From Citrobacter braakii (lineage in GTDB: Bacteria; Pseudomonadota; Gammaproteobacteria; Enterobacterales; Enterobacteriaceae): 64,000 bases of DNA. Positions 8,748 through 20,886 of the stretch are shown one piece after another. Made by a program: the position numbers and the translations under genes. The DNA lies in contig NZ_NAEW01000001.1 in NCBI RefSeq assembly GCF_002075345.1, forward strand, positions 310,001 through 374,000, in the 5' to 3' direction. Position 1 is the stretch's first letter. Every line of letters starts with the position of its first letter. Under the pieces are notes generated by a model that had not been told where the DNA came from, did no database searches, and saw only the letters and a list, made by a program, of their open reading frames with translations.

Positions 8748-9812
8748 TTAGCGCGAGGCGAGCGATAAAGAGGGCGGGGAAAAGAGCAGATCGGCCACGG
8801 TTTTTTGTGAAATCTTACGCACCAGCAGGCCAAACAGGGTGCACAGCAGCAGACAGGCGAACGGATACACCAGTAGCAGGGCCAGCTCCGCGTATGCAGG
8901 CCAGGCGGCATGATTGATTTTGGGGATAAGCGTTAAGCTGAACAGCTCAACCAGAATACGGTGTGTGGTGTAGATGGCGATGGTATTGGCGCCAATCACG
9001 CTTAACGGACTGGACGCGCGCATGCCAAAGTGGAGCTCGAACTGATAAAACAGCTTCATGATCAACACAATGGAAAGGAGAGAAAGCAATAGCGAGACAT
9101 TTGCCAGCCACGCGACGACGGCGACGATTGTGCAACCCAGAACAATGACCGCATGGCGGCGCAGGGGCACCTCCTTGATCCACGCCATCAGCGTTGCGCC
9201 AAACCATGCGCCGAGGCTATACCAGGGCAAATTGCGAATCACGCTGTTCATTCCCCACCACGGGGTCGGGAAAAAATTGATCGCCACGCTCAGCGCCACA
9301 AATAATGCTAACAACGGCATCGCCCAACGGCTGAAAATTTTACACAGAACAAAATAGACAATCAGTGCGTACAGATACCACAGGCTGGTGCTGGCGGTCA
9401 GCATCCCGTGGGTAAAACCCGCAATCGAATCCGCATAAGCGGCGTTGGCGGCATGGGTCAGATCGCGCTGCGGGGCGAGCCAGTTATTGAGCGCCACCAA
9501 CGCCAGCCATTGCACCACTCCCCAAAGCACCAGCACCCAGGCGATACTCCAGATCCGTTTATCCACGCAGGTTGTCCACGGGACGTTATCGATGTAGCGA
9601 CGGATCAGATACCCCGAAATAAAGAAAAACACCGGCATGCGAAACGGTGCCAGGTACAAATTGAGGTAAATCCAGCATTTGCTCAACACCTCTGACAGTG
9701 GATGCTGAAAGGTGGTGAGGTGCGGGTAAAATGTGATCACTGAGTGGTAAATCACCACCAGACAAATGCATAACCCCTTGATTTGATTAATCCATAGTTC
9801 TTTTTTATTCAT
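8748..9812 (-). CDS. ycfT: YcfT, inner-membrane acyltransferase 3 family protein
   Basis: 354 aa from ATG 9812 (MNKKELWINQIKG), close to the 357 aa of K-12 YcfT. It has about ten membrane segments. The family signature is an early His in VVIYHSVITFYPH and an Arg in APFRMPVFFFISGYL. Acyltransferase 3 proteins move acyl groups onto extracytoplasmic glycans, but the substrate of YcfT is unknown. The longer frame to 9947 adds 45 residues unlike the family and lacks a ribosome binding site. It is divergent from lolC. Confidence 0.88.
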   Translation of the reverse strand: MNKKELWINQIKGLCICLVVIYHSVITFYPHLTTFQHPLSEVLSKCWIYLNLYLAPFRMPVFFFISGYLIRRYIDNVPWTTCVDKRIWSIAWVLVLWGVVQWLALVALNNWLAPQRDLTHAANAAYADSIAGFTHGMLTASTSLWYLYALIVYFVLCKIFSRWAMPLLALFVALSVAINFFPTPWWGMNSVIRNLPWYSLGAWFGATLMAWIKEVPLRRHAVIVLGCTIVAVVAWLANVSLLLSLLSIVLIMKLFYQFELHFGMRASSPLSVIGANTIAIYTTHRILVELFSLTLIPKINHAAWPAYAELALLLVYPFACLLLCTLFGLLVRKISQKTVADLLFSPPSLSLASR

Positions 9813-9953
9813 TGAGACGGCGCATCCATATTGATTGCAATAGCCTGCCATCCTGCGCAACCTGCTGTGCGCTGTAATGCGTAACTGTCTGCATTTTGTT
9901 TTTTTAGGATAAAGGTCAGGGATCAGGGTTGAAGGGAAGAGGGACAACTTTAG

Positions 9954-13211
<3,258 letters not shown>

Positions 13212-13352
13212 CAATATATACACGAAAGCATTCATGCGGCGGTAAGGCGGCAAACCGAAATCTCCATGAGCATAGATAACGATGTGACTGGAGGGTGAGT
13301 GCGCAGCCAACCCCAAGGCATCTTGAAGGATGACGTGTATCAAGGAGCGGTG

Positions 13353-14264
13353 ATGTATTACGGATTTGACATCGGCGGAACCAAAATTGCGCTGGGCGTA
13401 TTTGATAAGCAACGTCGTTTGCAATGGGAAACACGCGTCCCTACGCCTCGCGACAGCTATGACGCTTTCCTTGATGCGGTCTGCAATCTGGTGACGGAAG
13501 CGGACCAGCGGTTCGGCGTTAAAGGTTCGGTAGGCATCGGCATTCCTGGCATGCCGGAAACGGAAGACGGCACGCTGTATGCGGCCAACGTTCCTGCTGC
13601 CAGTGGTAAGCCGCTCCGCGCCGATCTCAGCGCTCGCCTTGACCGCGATGTGCGTCTGGATAACGATGCTAACTGTTTTGCCCTCTCCGAAGCCTGGGAT
13701 GACGAGTTCACCCAATATCCGCTCGTGATGGGGTTGATCCTCGGCACCGGTGTTGGCGGCGGTCTGGTGCTTAACGGGAAATCCATCACCGGACGCAGCT
13801 ATATCACCGGCGAGTTTGGTCATATCCGTTTGCCAGTCGATGCGCTGACGTTGATGGGCTTTGATTTCCCATTGCGCCGCTGCGGGTGCGGTCAACTGGG
13901 ATGCATCGAAAGCTATCTTTCCGGCGGTGGATTTGCGTGGTTGTATCAGCATTACTACCATCAATCGCTGGATGCCCGGGAAATTATCGCGCTGTGGGAG
14001 CAGGGTGATGAACAAGCACGTGCCCATGTTGAACGCTATCTGGATTTGCTGGCGGTGTGCCTTGGGAATATCCTGACTATCGTCGATCCTGATTTGGTGG
14101 TGATTGGCGGAGGCTTGTCGAATTTTACCGCTATTACGACGCAACTGGCGGACCGACTGCCACGTCATCTGCTGCCGGTTGCCCGGGTGCCGCGTATTGA
14201 GCAGGCGCGGCACGGTGATGCGGGCGGGATGCGCGGAGCCGCTTTCCTACATCTTACCGATTAA
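13353..14264 (+). CDS. nagK: NagK, N-acetyl-D-glucosamine kinase
   Basis: 303 aa from ATG 13353 ([11 protein letters not shown]), identical in length to the E. coli enzyme. ROK-family features are present: the phosphate-binding DIGGTK, the zinc-binding [10 protein letters not shown] motif, and the [13 protein letters not shown] loop. It phosphorylates N-acetylglucosamine released in peptidoglycan recycling. The longer frame to 13299 has no good start. GGAG precedes the chosen ATG. CobB follows 15 bp later and is probably cotranscribed. Confidence 0.95.
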   Translation: MYYGFDIGGTKIALGVFDKQRRLQWETRVPTPRDSYDAFLDAVCNLVTEADQRFGVKGSVGIGIPGMPETEDGTLYAANVPAASGKPLRADLSARLDRDVRLDNDANCFALSEAWDDEFTQYPLVMGLILGTGVGGGLVLNGKSITGRSYITGEFGHIRLPVDALTLMGFDFPLRRCGCGQLGCIESYLSGGGFAWLYQHYYHQSLDAREIIALWEQGDEQARAHVERYLDLLAVCLGNILTIVDPDLVVIGGGLSNFTAITTQLADRLPRHLLPVARVPRIEQARHGDAGGMRGAAFLHLTD

Positions 14265-14279
14265 TACAAAGAGGTTGTT

Positions 14280-15101
14280 ATGCTGTCGCGCCGGGGTCAT
14301 CGGTTAAGCCGCTTTCGTAAAAATAAACGCCATATGCGCGATCGCCTGCGTCAACGAATCTTTTTCAGAGACAGAGTGGTGCCTGAATTGATGGAAAAAC
14401 CAAGAGTGCTGGTACTGACGGGAGCGGGAATCTCCGCTGAGTCAGGAATTCGAACCTTTCGCGCGGCGGATGGTCTCTGGGAAGAACATCGGGTAGAGGA
14501 CGTTGCGACTCCGGAAGGATTTAGTCGTAATCCGCAACTGGTCCAGTCGTTTTATAACGCCCGTCGTCATCAGCTGCAACAATCAGAAATCCAGCCTAAC
14601 GCGGCGCATATCGCGCTGGCAAAACTCGAAGCCGAGCTGGGCGACCGTTTTTTACTGGTGACGCAGAATATTGATAACCTGCATGAACGTGCGGGCAGCC
14701 AGAACGTAATCCATATGCACGGCGAACTGCTCAAGGTTCGCTGTTCGCAAAGCGGGCAGATTCTGGAGTGGACTGGCGATGTGACTGCGGAAGATAAATG
14801 CCATTGTTGCCAGTTTCCGGCGCCGCTGCGCCCGCACGTGGTGTGGTTTGGTGAAATGCCGCTGGGCATGGATGAAATTTATATGGCACTGGCAATGGCC
14901 GATGTGTTCATTGCGATTGGTACATCGGGCCATGTATACCCGGCAGCGGGGTTTGTGCATGAAGCTAGACTACACGGGGCGCATACGGTAGAGCTAAATC
15001 TCGAACCGAGCCAGGTAGGAAGCGAGTTTGAAGAGAAGTATTACGGTCCGGCAAGCCAGGTGGTGCCTGAGTTTGTTGAGAAGTTATTGAAAGGACTGTG
15101 A
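14280..15101 (+). CDS. cobB: CobB, NAD-dependent sirtuin deacylase
   Basis: 273 aa from ATG 14280. Sirtuin motifs are intact: [23 protein letters not shown], the catalytic His in [11 protein letters not shown], zinc-site Cys in that motif and in KCHCCQF, and GTSGHVYPA. It starts with the basic extension [16 protein letters not shown] that marks the long isoform; the inner ATG 14392 would give the short one. It removes acetyl and succinyl groups from lysines, for example of Acs. It ends about six residues before the K-12 protein. K-12 carries ycfZ and ymfA between cobB and potD; here only a short gap remains. Confidence 0.95.
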   Translation: MLSRRGHRLSRFRKNKRHMRDRLRQRIFFRDRVVPELMEKPRVLVLTGAGISAESGIRTFRAADGLWEEHRVEDVATPEGFSRNPQLVQSFYNARRHQLQQSEIQPNAAHIALAKLEAELGDRFLLVTQNIDNLHERAGSQNVIHMHGELLKVRCSQSGQILEWTGDVTAEDKCHCCQFPAPLRPHVVWFGEMPLGMDEIYMALAMADVFIAIGTSGHVYPAAGFVHEARLHGAHTVELNLEPSQVGSEFEEKYYGPASQVVPEFVEKLLKGL

Positions 15102-15108
15102 TTTTTTT

Positions 15109-15134
15109 GCCCGATACGCGCAGCGCTATCGGGC
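15109..15134. terminator. Hairpin between convergent cobB and potD
   Basis: An 8-bp perfect stem GCCCGATA / TATCGGGC encloses a 10-nt loop. It is preceded, not followed, by seven T on the plus strand, so it is not a textbook intrinsic terminator in either direction, but its position between convergent genes suggests a transcription end or 3' protective structure. Confidence 0.45.
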
Positions 15135-15152
15135 ATTCCTTACAACGCTGAA

Positions 15153-16199
15153 TTAACGTCCTGCTTTCAGCTTCTGATAATACTCTTCATAGATAGCGCT
15201 GGCGGAACCGACATCGTTCTGCCATTCCCCTTTGTTGATGGTTTCTGCATCAGGGTAGAGGGTTTTATCGTTCGCGACTTCAGGGCTTAACAGCTTACGT
15301 GCTGCCAGGTTTGGCGTCGGATAACCGATGGTTTCCGCGACTTCTTTCGCCACGTCCGGGCGTAGCAGGAAGTTAATCAGCTTCAGCGCAGCTTCTTTAT
15401 TTTTTGCGTTCGCTGGAATAGACAGGCTGTCCATCCAGAAAATCCCACCTTCTTTCGGCCATACCACTTCCAGCGGAGTACCTGCCTGACGCGCAACATA
15501 CGCGGAGCCGTTCCACACCATCCCCAGATTGACTTCGCCTTCCATATACGGGTTGGCCGGGTTGTCAGAGTTAAATGCCGCGACGTTAGGCATCAGCTTC
15601 TTCAACTCGTTATAGGCGGCTTCAATCTCTTTAGGATCGGTGGTATTGCCGGAGTATCCCAGCTTGCGCAGCGCCATCTGGAACACTTCACGCGCATCAT
15701 CCGTTAACAGCAGGCTACCTTTGTACTCCGGTTTCCACAGATCGGCCCAGCTGGTTACTGTTTTCGGGTCGATGGCATCGCTATTGATGCCAATGGCCGT
15801 CGCACCCCAGATATACGGGATAGAGTAGTCATTGTTGGGGTCGAATGGCTTGTTGAGCATTTCCGGATCGAGGTTGTGGAAGTTGGTCAACGTCGACTTG
15901 TCGATCTTCTGGATCATGCCTTCTTTGCGCATTTTATCGACGTAATAGGTGGACGGAACCACCAGATCGTATGCGCCGTCTTTATAGGTTTTGAGCTTGG
16001 CGTACATGGTTTCGTTCGACTCGTAGGTCGAATAGATAACCTTAATGCCGGTCTCTTTGGTGAACTGCTCCAGCAGTCCAGGCGGGACATACTCGGTCCA
16101 GTTATAGAAATAGAGCGTGTTGTTGTCATTAGCGTGAGCGGCGCTCATGCCCAGTGCCAGAGCACCCGCCGCGAGCAGGTGGCGTGACCATTTTTTCAT
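15153..16199 (-). CDS. potD: PotD, periplasmic spermidine/putrescine-binding protein
   Basis: 348 aa from ATG 16199; an ATG directly before it is less likely by comparison with K-12. Signal peptide MKKWSRHLLAAGALALGMSA with cleavage after AHA. The mature protein starts DNNTLYFYNWTEYVPPGLLEQ (interrupted here), typical of the family, and carries the binding-site segments DLVVPSTYY and WNGSAYVA. It delivers spermidine to PotABC. It follows potC on the minus strand, 27 bp apart. In this genome it has been cut off from potA and potB by a 17-kb island. Confidence 0.96.
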   Translation of the reverse strand: MKKWSRHLLAAGALALGMSAAHANDNNTLYFYNWTEYVPPGLLEQFTKETGIKVIYSTYESNETMYAKLKTYKDGAYDLVVPSTYYVDKMRKEGMIQKIDKSTLTNFHNLDPEMLNKPFDPNNDYSIPYIWGATAIGINSDAIDPKTVTSWADLWKPEYKGSLLLTDDAREVFQMALRKLGYSGNTTDPKEIEAAYNELKKLMPNVAAFNSDNPANPYMEGEVNLGMVWNGSAYVARQAGTPLEVVWPKEGGIFWMDSLSIPANAKNKEAALKLINFLLRPDVAKEVAETIGYPTPNLAARKLLSPEVANDKTLYPDAETINKGEWQNDVGSASAIYEEYYQKLKAGR

Positions 16200-16226
16200 C
16201 ATTTAACGTCCCCTGAATTAAGGGCC

Positions 16227-17006
16227 TTAGCGGCCCTTGGTTTTATCACGTGCAATAAGCTGGCTGGCAATCACCATAACCAGCGACAGAACCAACAAAA
16301 TGGTCGCCAGCGCGTTCACCTCTGGTGATACGCCGACTTTTACCATGGAGTAGATTTTTAACGGCAAAATTTCATAACCAGGCCCGGTAACGAAGGACGA
16401 CACGACGACATCATCCATCGACAACGTAAAGCTCAGCAACCAGCCGGCAGCCACTGCAGGCATTGCCAGAGGCAGTATAATCTTGCGCAGAATAGTCACT
16501 TCACTGGCGCCGAGATCTTTGGCGGCTTCAAGCATTCGTACATCAAAACCTTTCAGACGTGAGTAAACCGTCACCACCACAAAAGGTAGACAAAAAGTGA
16601 TATGCGAGAACAGCAGTGACCAGAAACCCAGTTGAATGCCGATCAGCATAAACAGCACCAGCAAAGAAATCGCCATTACGATATCCGGCGACATCATCAC
16701 CACGAACAGCATGCCGCTGACAAACGGTTTACCGCGAAAACGGTAGCGGTACAGTGCAACCGCTGTGAGTGAGCCGATCAGCGTGGCAAACGTGGCGGAT
16801 AGCACCGCCATCGTCAGCGAGTGTTGCGCTGCCTGTAGCAGGCTATCGTTGTTCATCAGCAGGCCGTACCATTTGGTGGTAAAACCCTGCCAGTTGATGC
16901 CAAAGCGCGAGCTGTTAAAGGAGTTCACAATCAAAATAATGATTGGAATATACAGATACGCGTAGATGGCGGTCATAAAACCGCCTCTGAGCAGCCGACC
17001 GATCAT
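16227..17006 (-). CDS. potC: PotC, spermidine/putrescine ABC transporter permease
   Basis: 259 aa from ATG 17006 (MIGRLLRGGFM), with six membrane helices and the EAA loop (LEAAKDLGASEVTILRKIILPL). It is five residues shorter at the C terminus than the K-12 protein I recall. Just upstream of the ATG, in another frame, the sequence still encodes the old end of potB (reading L-N-K-K-V-K-R-E-stop with the stop overlapping the potC ATG). That proves potB and potC were once coupled and that the original potB tail was displaced. The frame to 17093 is an artefact of the junction. Expression now needs a promoter inside the island. Confidence 0.94.
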   Translation of the reverse strand: MIGRLLRGGFMTAIYAYLYIPIIILIVNSFNSSRFGINWQGFTTKWYGLLMNNDSLLQAAQHSLTMAVLSATFATLIGSLTAVALYRYRFRGKPFVSGMLFVVMMSPDIVMAISLLVLFMLIGIQLGFWSLLFSHITFCLPFVVVTVYSRLKGFDVRMLEAAKDLGASEVTILRKIILPLAMPAVAAGWLLSFTLSMDDVVVSSFVTGPGYEILPLKIYSMVKVGVSPEVNALATILLVLSLVMVIASQLIARDKTKGR

Positions 17007-17015
17007 TCGCGTTTC

Positions 17016-17029
17016 ACCTTCTTGTTCAG
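17016..17029. repeat. Left 14-bp direct repeat bounding the potB/potC island
   Basis: The sequence ACCTTCTTGTTCAG (CTGAACAAGAAGGT on the coding strand) occurs here in the leftover potB tail and again at 34028-34041 inside potB. It marks the two ends of the inserted segment, like an attachment-site core or a target duplication. The potB remnant here also contains the small inverted repeat CCTTCT/AGAAGG. Confidence 0.75.
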
Positions 17030-17235
17030 AAGGCGCGATGTTTTCAGAGTATTGAAAATAATCAACTTTTTCTCTTCTCCAAAATCTCTCCAAAACTTCC
17101 CGCCAAAACAGATAGCCAAAAAGAAGCAGCTATCACTAAGGCCGCGAATTTTACAACAATTTTTAGGATGATCGGGAAAAAAAGGCCATTTAAATGACCA
17201 GCTTTACTCATTGCTGACTGCGAGTGGCGGTATAG

Positions 17236-17364
17236 CAATCGGTTCAGGGAACAATTAGCGCACGCTGCCGCTGTGGTGGTAAAGAGGAGGTACTTGACTG
17301 CAAAGCCACGAAAGAGCATGGCGTCCCAGTGTTTGAAACCTGTGAACGCTGCAGGGAGCATGCT
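17236..17364 (+). pseudogene. Fragment of lambdoid antitermination protein Q
   Basis: A short open stretch between two stops reads GTISARCRCGGKEEVLD, then TKEHGVPVFETCERC. This is the zinc-binding CxCxGxG...CxxC region characteristic of phage-82/Qin-type Q proteins as I recall them. No start and no downstream DNA-binding end remain. Q allows transcription of phage late genes. The fragment is evidence of prophage ancestry for the island. Around it (17007-17491) I see no other gene. Confidence 0.55.
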
Positions 17365-17491
17365 TAACGAAGGGTAACGAAATTGACGGGAATAGTGGTT
17401 TTTTGGATATCAATTTCCTGGCCCGGTGGTAACAAAAAACAGAAAACACCAGAACGGCGTTTTACGCTATCTACAGCGTAAATTTCTTGAA

Positions 17492-17704
17492 TCACCCTGT
17501 TTTACGACACAAGAATTTACCTTTAATGACACCGTCAAAGAAACGGCCTTTAGATTGCACCGTGAGAAAAGAGTTATAGATGCTTTCTGGAACGCCCACA
17601 TACTGGAAAGTTGAAGAATTTACGAACCCTATCTCCAGAATCTTTTCTAATGGGTAGTAACCAATAAATTTTATTTTTGATGAAATCATTGCCTGTCGTT
17701 GCAT
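17492..17704 (-). CDS. KTSC-domain small protein
   Basis: 70 aa from ATG 17704, which has a strong GGAGA ribosome binding site; the frame runs 15 codons further without support. The sequence SSKIKFIGYYPLEKILEIGF followed by TFQYVGVPESIYNSFL and SKGRFFDGVIKGKF fits the KTSC domain, named for its conserved residues and often found in phage and island proteins next to nucleic-acid enzymes. Its biochemical role is unknown. It points away from the csp cassette. Confidence 0.7.
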   Translation of the reverse strand: MQRQAMISSKIKFIGYYPLEKILEIGFVNSSTFQYVGVPESIYNSFLTVQSKGRFFDGVIKGKFLCRKTG

Positions 17705-18095
17705 TTTTTCTCCTTCAAATTTTTTAATTTTCCTTCTCTGATAATACACTGATATGAAACAAAAGGAGCATAGTTTTGTAAATGTTATGGTTGTTTCAGA
17801 GTTTACTGGTTGGATGAAATGATTTTCTTTGTTGCTTTAATTTCCTGAACTGCGAAAAATAGCACGAAAATTCGTTGCTGGATTTTTAGGGATTGAAACG
17901 GGCTTTCCTTTAAGTAACTGATAAATATATTCTATTTTGTTTTTCGTTATCCAGGGGACGACCGGCTGTATGTTATTGCTGGTGAACAGAACTCATTGAT
18001 TATGCTGTCTCAGTTTCCATTTCTAAGATTTTGCGAAAAATTAAATGAAAAAATAACTTGCTATTGTTTGTGGGGTGTGTGATTAATGAGGGGTT
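17705..18095. other. AT-rich intergenic region upstream of the first csp gene
   Basis: About 390 bases without a supported gene. It separates the divergent KTSC gene and the csp cassette and probably holds both promoters. No recognisable ORF, repeat or RNA gene was seen. Confidence 0.4.
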
Positions 18096-18256
18096 GGTTA
18101 GGTACACAGACCCATTAAAGCGGTTTAGTAAAGCAGTTCTCATCTCAAGCGTTATCCACAGATAATCCTTTCTTTTGAGCCTTCTTATCGTTACTAATTA
18201 GATTGTGTGCGAAGCCCTTTTCGCCGTAAGGCTACATAGAATTTAAGGAATTACCT
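18096..18256 (+). promoter_or_regulatory. Cold-shock mRNA leader (cold-box-like 5' UTR)
   Basis: The stretch GGTACACAGACCCATTAAAG at 18101-18120, followed by GGTTTAGTAAAGCAG, closely resembles the start of the E. coli cspA leader (cold box GACGTACAGACCATTAAAGCAG). It continues for about 135 nt with GTTATC and CGCC-rich elements at spacings like the cspA leader and ends in an AAGGAATT ribosome binding site before the GTG start. In cspA this leader is a thermosensor that folds differently in the cold. The same behaviour is inferred here. Confidence 0.65.
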
Positions 18257-18469
18257 GTGTCTAATAAAATGACTGGTTTAGTAAAATGGTTTAACGAGTC
18301 TAAAGGTTTTGGTTTTATTACCCCTGACAATGGTAGTAAAGATGTGTTTGTACACTTTTCTGCTATTCAGAGTGGTGGCTTTAAAACGCTGAATGAAGGC
18401 CAAAAAGTTGAGTTCAGCATTACTGCTGGTGCAAAAGGGCCGTCAGCTGAAAACGTTGTAGCTGCCTGA
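18257..18469 (+). CDS. CspA-family cold-shock protein, copy 1
   Basis: 70 aa with a GTG start (18257) preceded by AAGG. It is a single cold-shock domain with RNP1 KGFGFITP and RNP2 DVFVHFSAI, the nucleic-acid-binding aromatic motifs. It is closest in feel to CspB/CspG/CspI. Such proteins act as RNA chaperones in cold adaptation. It is followed downstream by ymcF copy 1. A second copy lies at 22228. Start codon GTG differs from the ATG of copy 2. Confidence 0.93.
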   Translation: MSNKMTGLVKWFNESKGFGFITPDNGSKDVFVHFSAIQSGGFKTLNEGQKVEFSITAGAKGPSAENVVAA

Positions 18470-18897
18470 TATTTTTCCTGATGTAAACTAATATACGATA
18501 GCGAAGACGGTGAATGCCTGAGTAGATATATTAGTTTTTCAGAAACTCAACATCTGTCAACATAAAGCTGAACAGATGTCTGAGTCTAATCATTGGGTAG
18601 AACAGTTGAAATGATTATTTTATAAATGTCATTTGTTGTTTTACCTCTGTAGTTTTTCTTGCACGCTTAAGTGCATTCGTAAAAGCTAACAACATCCCAA
18701 AAATCGCTGGTGCTATAATATAAAGAAAATTATATTATTTTAGATTCCTCATGTGAACTGATAAGAAATATTTATTTTTTATTGCTTTTAATAGTGAGTT
18801 GTAACCTGATACTGAAAACCAAGAGAAACTATTAGTTAAATAGATCTTTTGGATATCACTGCGGTAGTGAGTGTTGTAGCAAATAAAGGCTAACATC
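18470..18897. other. Intergenic region between csp copy 1 and ymcF copy 1
   Basis: 428 AT-rich bases with no supported gene. In copy 2 the same two genes are only 10 bp apart, so this gap is probably an insertion or a decayed segment that separated the pair. Confidence 0.4.
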
Positions 18898-19086
18898 ATG
18901 ACCGACCATATTTATTTTAAGTGCCCTTGTTGTCATGGGTCACAGTACAGAACTTCCCATTTTGATGTGACTGAGAAAAATCCCTTTGGTGCAAAGTGTA
19001 TTTTTTGTAAATCATCAATGATCACACCTGATAACTATGCGCCATATACTTCCAGTAAATCAAATGAACAGGTGTTGCGAAAGTAA
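18898..19086 (+). CDS. ymcF: YmcF-like small cold-shock protein, copy 1
   Basis: 62 aa starting at ATG (MTDHIYFKCPCCHGSQYRTS). Two CxxC pairs (CPCC and CIFC) form a zinc-ribbon. It closely matches E. coli YmcF and YnfQ, non-annotated proteins discovered by proteomics as cold-shock-induced, which lie downstream of csp genes. Function is unknown. Unlike copy 2 it has a regular ATG codon, preceded by a weak AAGG. The copy-2 protein is the same length. Confidence 0.8.
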   Translation: MTDHIYFKCPCCHGSQYRTSHFDVTEKNPFGAKCIFCKSSMITPDNYAPYTSSKSNEQVLRK

Positions 19087-19360
19087 CATTTGGCTCTGAC
19101 CTTCCAGTTAAGGCGGCAAGATTCATTATCATTGCCAGGCACTGGTTTAAGTCCAACAAGGGCCGTCAGTCTGCTACTACCTCATCGAATTGAGCGGGCG
19201 ACTTTTGAACTTGCAGGAGACGAGGGTTTGATCCTCTATGGTTACACCATGAATAAAAACCTCGTTCTAACGGGGTTTTGTCATTTCAGGGTTATCCGTG
19301 CAACATACAAGTAAGTTGGGCAAAGAATTGTTTTTTGTTTTGCTATTAACATCATGTCTG

Positions 19361-19597
19361 ATGTGTAACGGTATTACTAATAACCATATAAAGGGCAACG
19401 CATTGAGAATCATACAAAACCATATTATGGCCCAGGAAATTGGTGAAACAGTTATCCAGCTACTTGAAAATGGAAAAAGGGTTACGACAGGGAATATCAT
19501 TGATTTGATCGAACGGAAAAGTCATGCCTTGCACGGTCAAAAGGCCGATGAGATAAGAGAAATATTGATATTTATCAGGAAAAAATCTGTTCTGTAA
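19361..19597 (+). CDS. YmgB/AriR-like small regulator (putative)
   Basis: 78 aa from ATG 19361; the frame is open to GTG 19298, which would add a hydrophobic segment ending LLLTSC. The part QEIGETVIQLLENGKRVTTG followed by NIIDLIERK resembles the E. coli YcgZ/YmgA/YmgB (AriR) helical proteins that modulate biofilm and acid response through the Rcs pathway. The start is uncertain because neither candidate has a good ribosome binding site. A terminator follows 100 bp downstream. Confidence 0.5.
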   Translation: MCNGITNNHIKGNALRIIQNHIMAQEIGETVIQLLENGKRVTTGNIIDLIERKSHALHGQKADEIREILIFIRKKSVL

Positions 19598-19696
19598 ACG
19601 AGTTATAAATCACCTACGGTGCTCACGGATTATGGTTTCTCAATCAAAGACCTACTGAGAGGCATCCAGCCTGGTAGTGCAAAACTCTTCTTTTCT

Positions 19697-19724
19697 GGCC
19701 CATACAATAGAATGGGCCTTTTTC
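19697..19724 (+). terminator. Rho-independent terminator after the YmgB-like gene
   Basis: The stem GGCCCAT / ATGGGCC with a 7-nt loop is followed by five T. It closes the csp-ymcF-ymgB-like block on the plus strand. Confidence 0.75.
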
Positions 19725-19800
19725 ATTACTAAAAGATAGGTTGTGATATCTGGACGGTGTGAGGCAATAATGATTACATATTTTTCGGTTGACATTGAAA

Positions 19801-20886
19801 TTAATTATTTTCTTTAAGCGCTTTTGTGATTAGGGTTGATAGTGCTTCAAGTTGGATAGCAAGCTGAATGCTCAACCAGACATATCCGTGAACGGCGCTT
19901 TCAATGATTTCCTCGCCCTCATTGGCGAGTAAAAGACAATGCAACTCTTTAGTAATTTCGAGAAGATGCTCGCTATTTGATGCTATCGGCGTTGGGTTTC
20001 CTTCATGCAAGGCATGTGCGAGGGTGTTGAGGGTGCTACGGGTCATTTGTTCCATATCTGACAGCGTATGAGTATTCAATATGAGAAATCGACTGCCACG
20101 AGATGCCCAGTGGGCATTTATCTGAAATTTTTGCGCCGCTATCATATCGCGGGTTATCGATTGAATATCTTCAAGTAGACTCTTCGCAATCTTTGTTTCT
20201 TTATTTACTGGTGTAATAAGGCTGCGCATTTTTACTACATTATTCAACGCTCGCGTTTGAAGTTTGGTCATTCTTGGGGGCGCAAGAACGTTTCGGGAGA
20301 CTCCCGCAGTTGTTATTTTTAGATAATCAGAAAGAAAGTCAGCAAGTTGTATACGCCAGTTAATGAATGCTCTTTGGGGAAAAATGCTGGTAAACAACAT
20401 CGCCAGAATGCATCCTATAATAATGTTGGTGCTTCGCCACAATGCTGTTTGTAAGTCTCCTGCAGGAGCGCTGCTGACAACCGCCAGCGTGATACCAATC
20501 AATAATGCGGCATAGGGACGTTTACTCATGGCCAGAAAACCACAAAGGAAAGCTGCGCATCCACACCACAGCATCATCATAGTGAGAGAGTACATTTCAA
20601 TGTGTAATGCGATGATCCCCAAAATCGCACCCCCTACAGTTCCCGCCATACGTTCAAGTGCCCTGGGTATCACATTGCCCATGTAACTAATTGGTCCCAT
20701 GACCACAACCAGTGTAATCAGGGGCCAGGAGTGGTCTGGTAAATTCAACATTCTTATCAGTAAGAAAGTTATAACAAATGCTAAAGCAATACGGATCCCA
20801 TGAACTACACGATAGTTGCGGTAAATCTTAAGTTCTAAAGGACTTATCGGTTTATTCCGTTCAATGGAAAAAATATTGTTTTTCAT
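19801..20886 (-). CDS. FUSC/YeeA-like inner-membrane protein
   Basis: 361 aa. Six predicted helices lie within the first 170 residues (for example IRIALAFVITFLLI, MMMLWCGCAAFLCGFL, LLIGITLAVVSS), followed by a cytoplasmic helical half. It is a clear paralog of E. coli YeeA (shared WPLITLVVVMGPISYMGNV and TALWRS blocks) in the FUSC (fusaric-acid-resistance/aromatic acid exporter) family. The substrate is unknown. It is AT-rich compared with flanking core genes, so it was acquired with the island. Confidence 0.75.
   Translation of the reverse strand: MKNNIFSIERNKPISPLELKIYRNYRVVHGIRIALAFVITFLLIRMLNLPDHSWPLITLVVVMGPISYMGNVIPRALERMAGTVGGAILGIIALHIEMYSLTMMMLWCGCAAFLCGFLAMSKRPYAALLIGITLAVVSSAPAGDLQTALWRSTNIIIGCILAMLFTSIFPQRAFINWRIQLADFLSDYLKITTAGVSRNVLAPPRMTKLQTRALNNVVKMRSLITPVNKETKIAKSLLEDIQSITRDMIAAQKFQINAHWASRGSRFLILNTHTLSDMEQMTRSTLNTLAHALHEGNPTPIASNSEHLLEITKELHCLLLANEGEEIIESAVHGYVWLSIQLAIQLEALSTLITKALKENN

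Noticed and set aside
5265..8917. Many long open frames on the plus strand opposite mfd
   Set aside because: They are antisense shadows of a highly conserved 1148-aa gene, with no ribosome binding sites or family features.
17007..17093. N-terminal extension of PotC to 17093
   Set aside because: The extension is translated from the old potB tail and island DNA; the ATG at 17006 matches the family start.
19090..19314. 74-aa frame after ymcF copy 1
   Set aside because: No ribosome binding site, no recognisable family, and it overlaps the YmgB-like gene region; likely chance.
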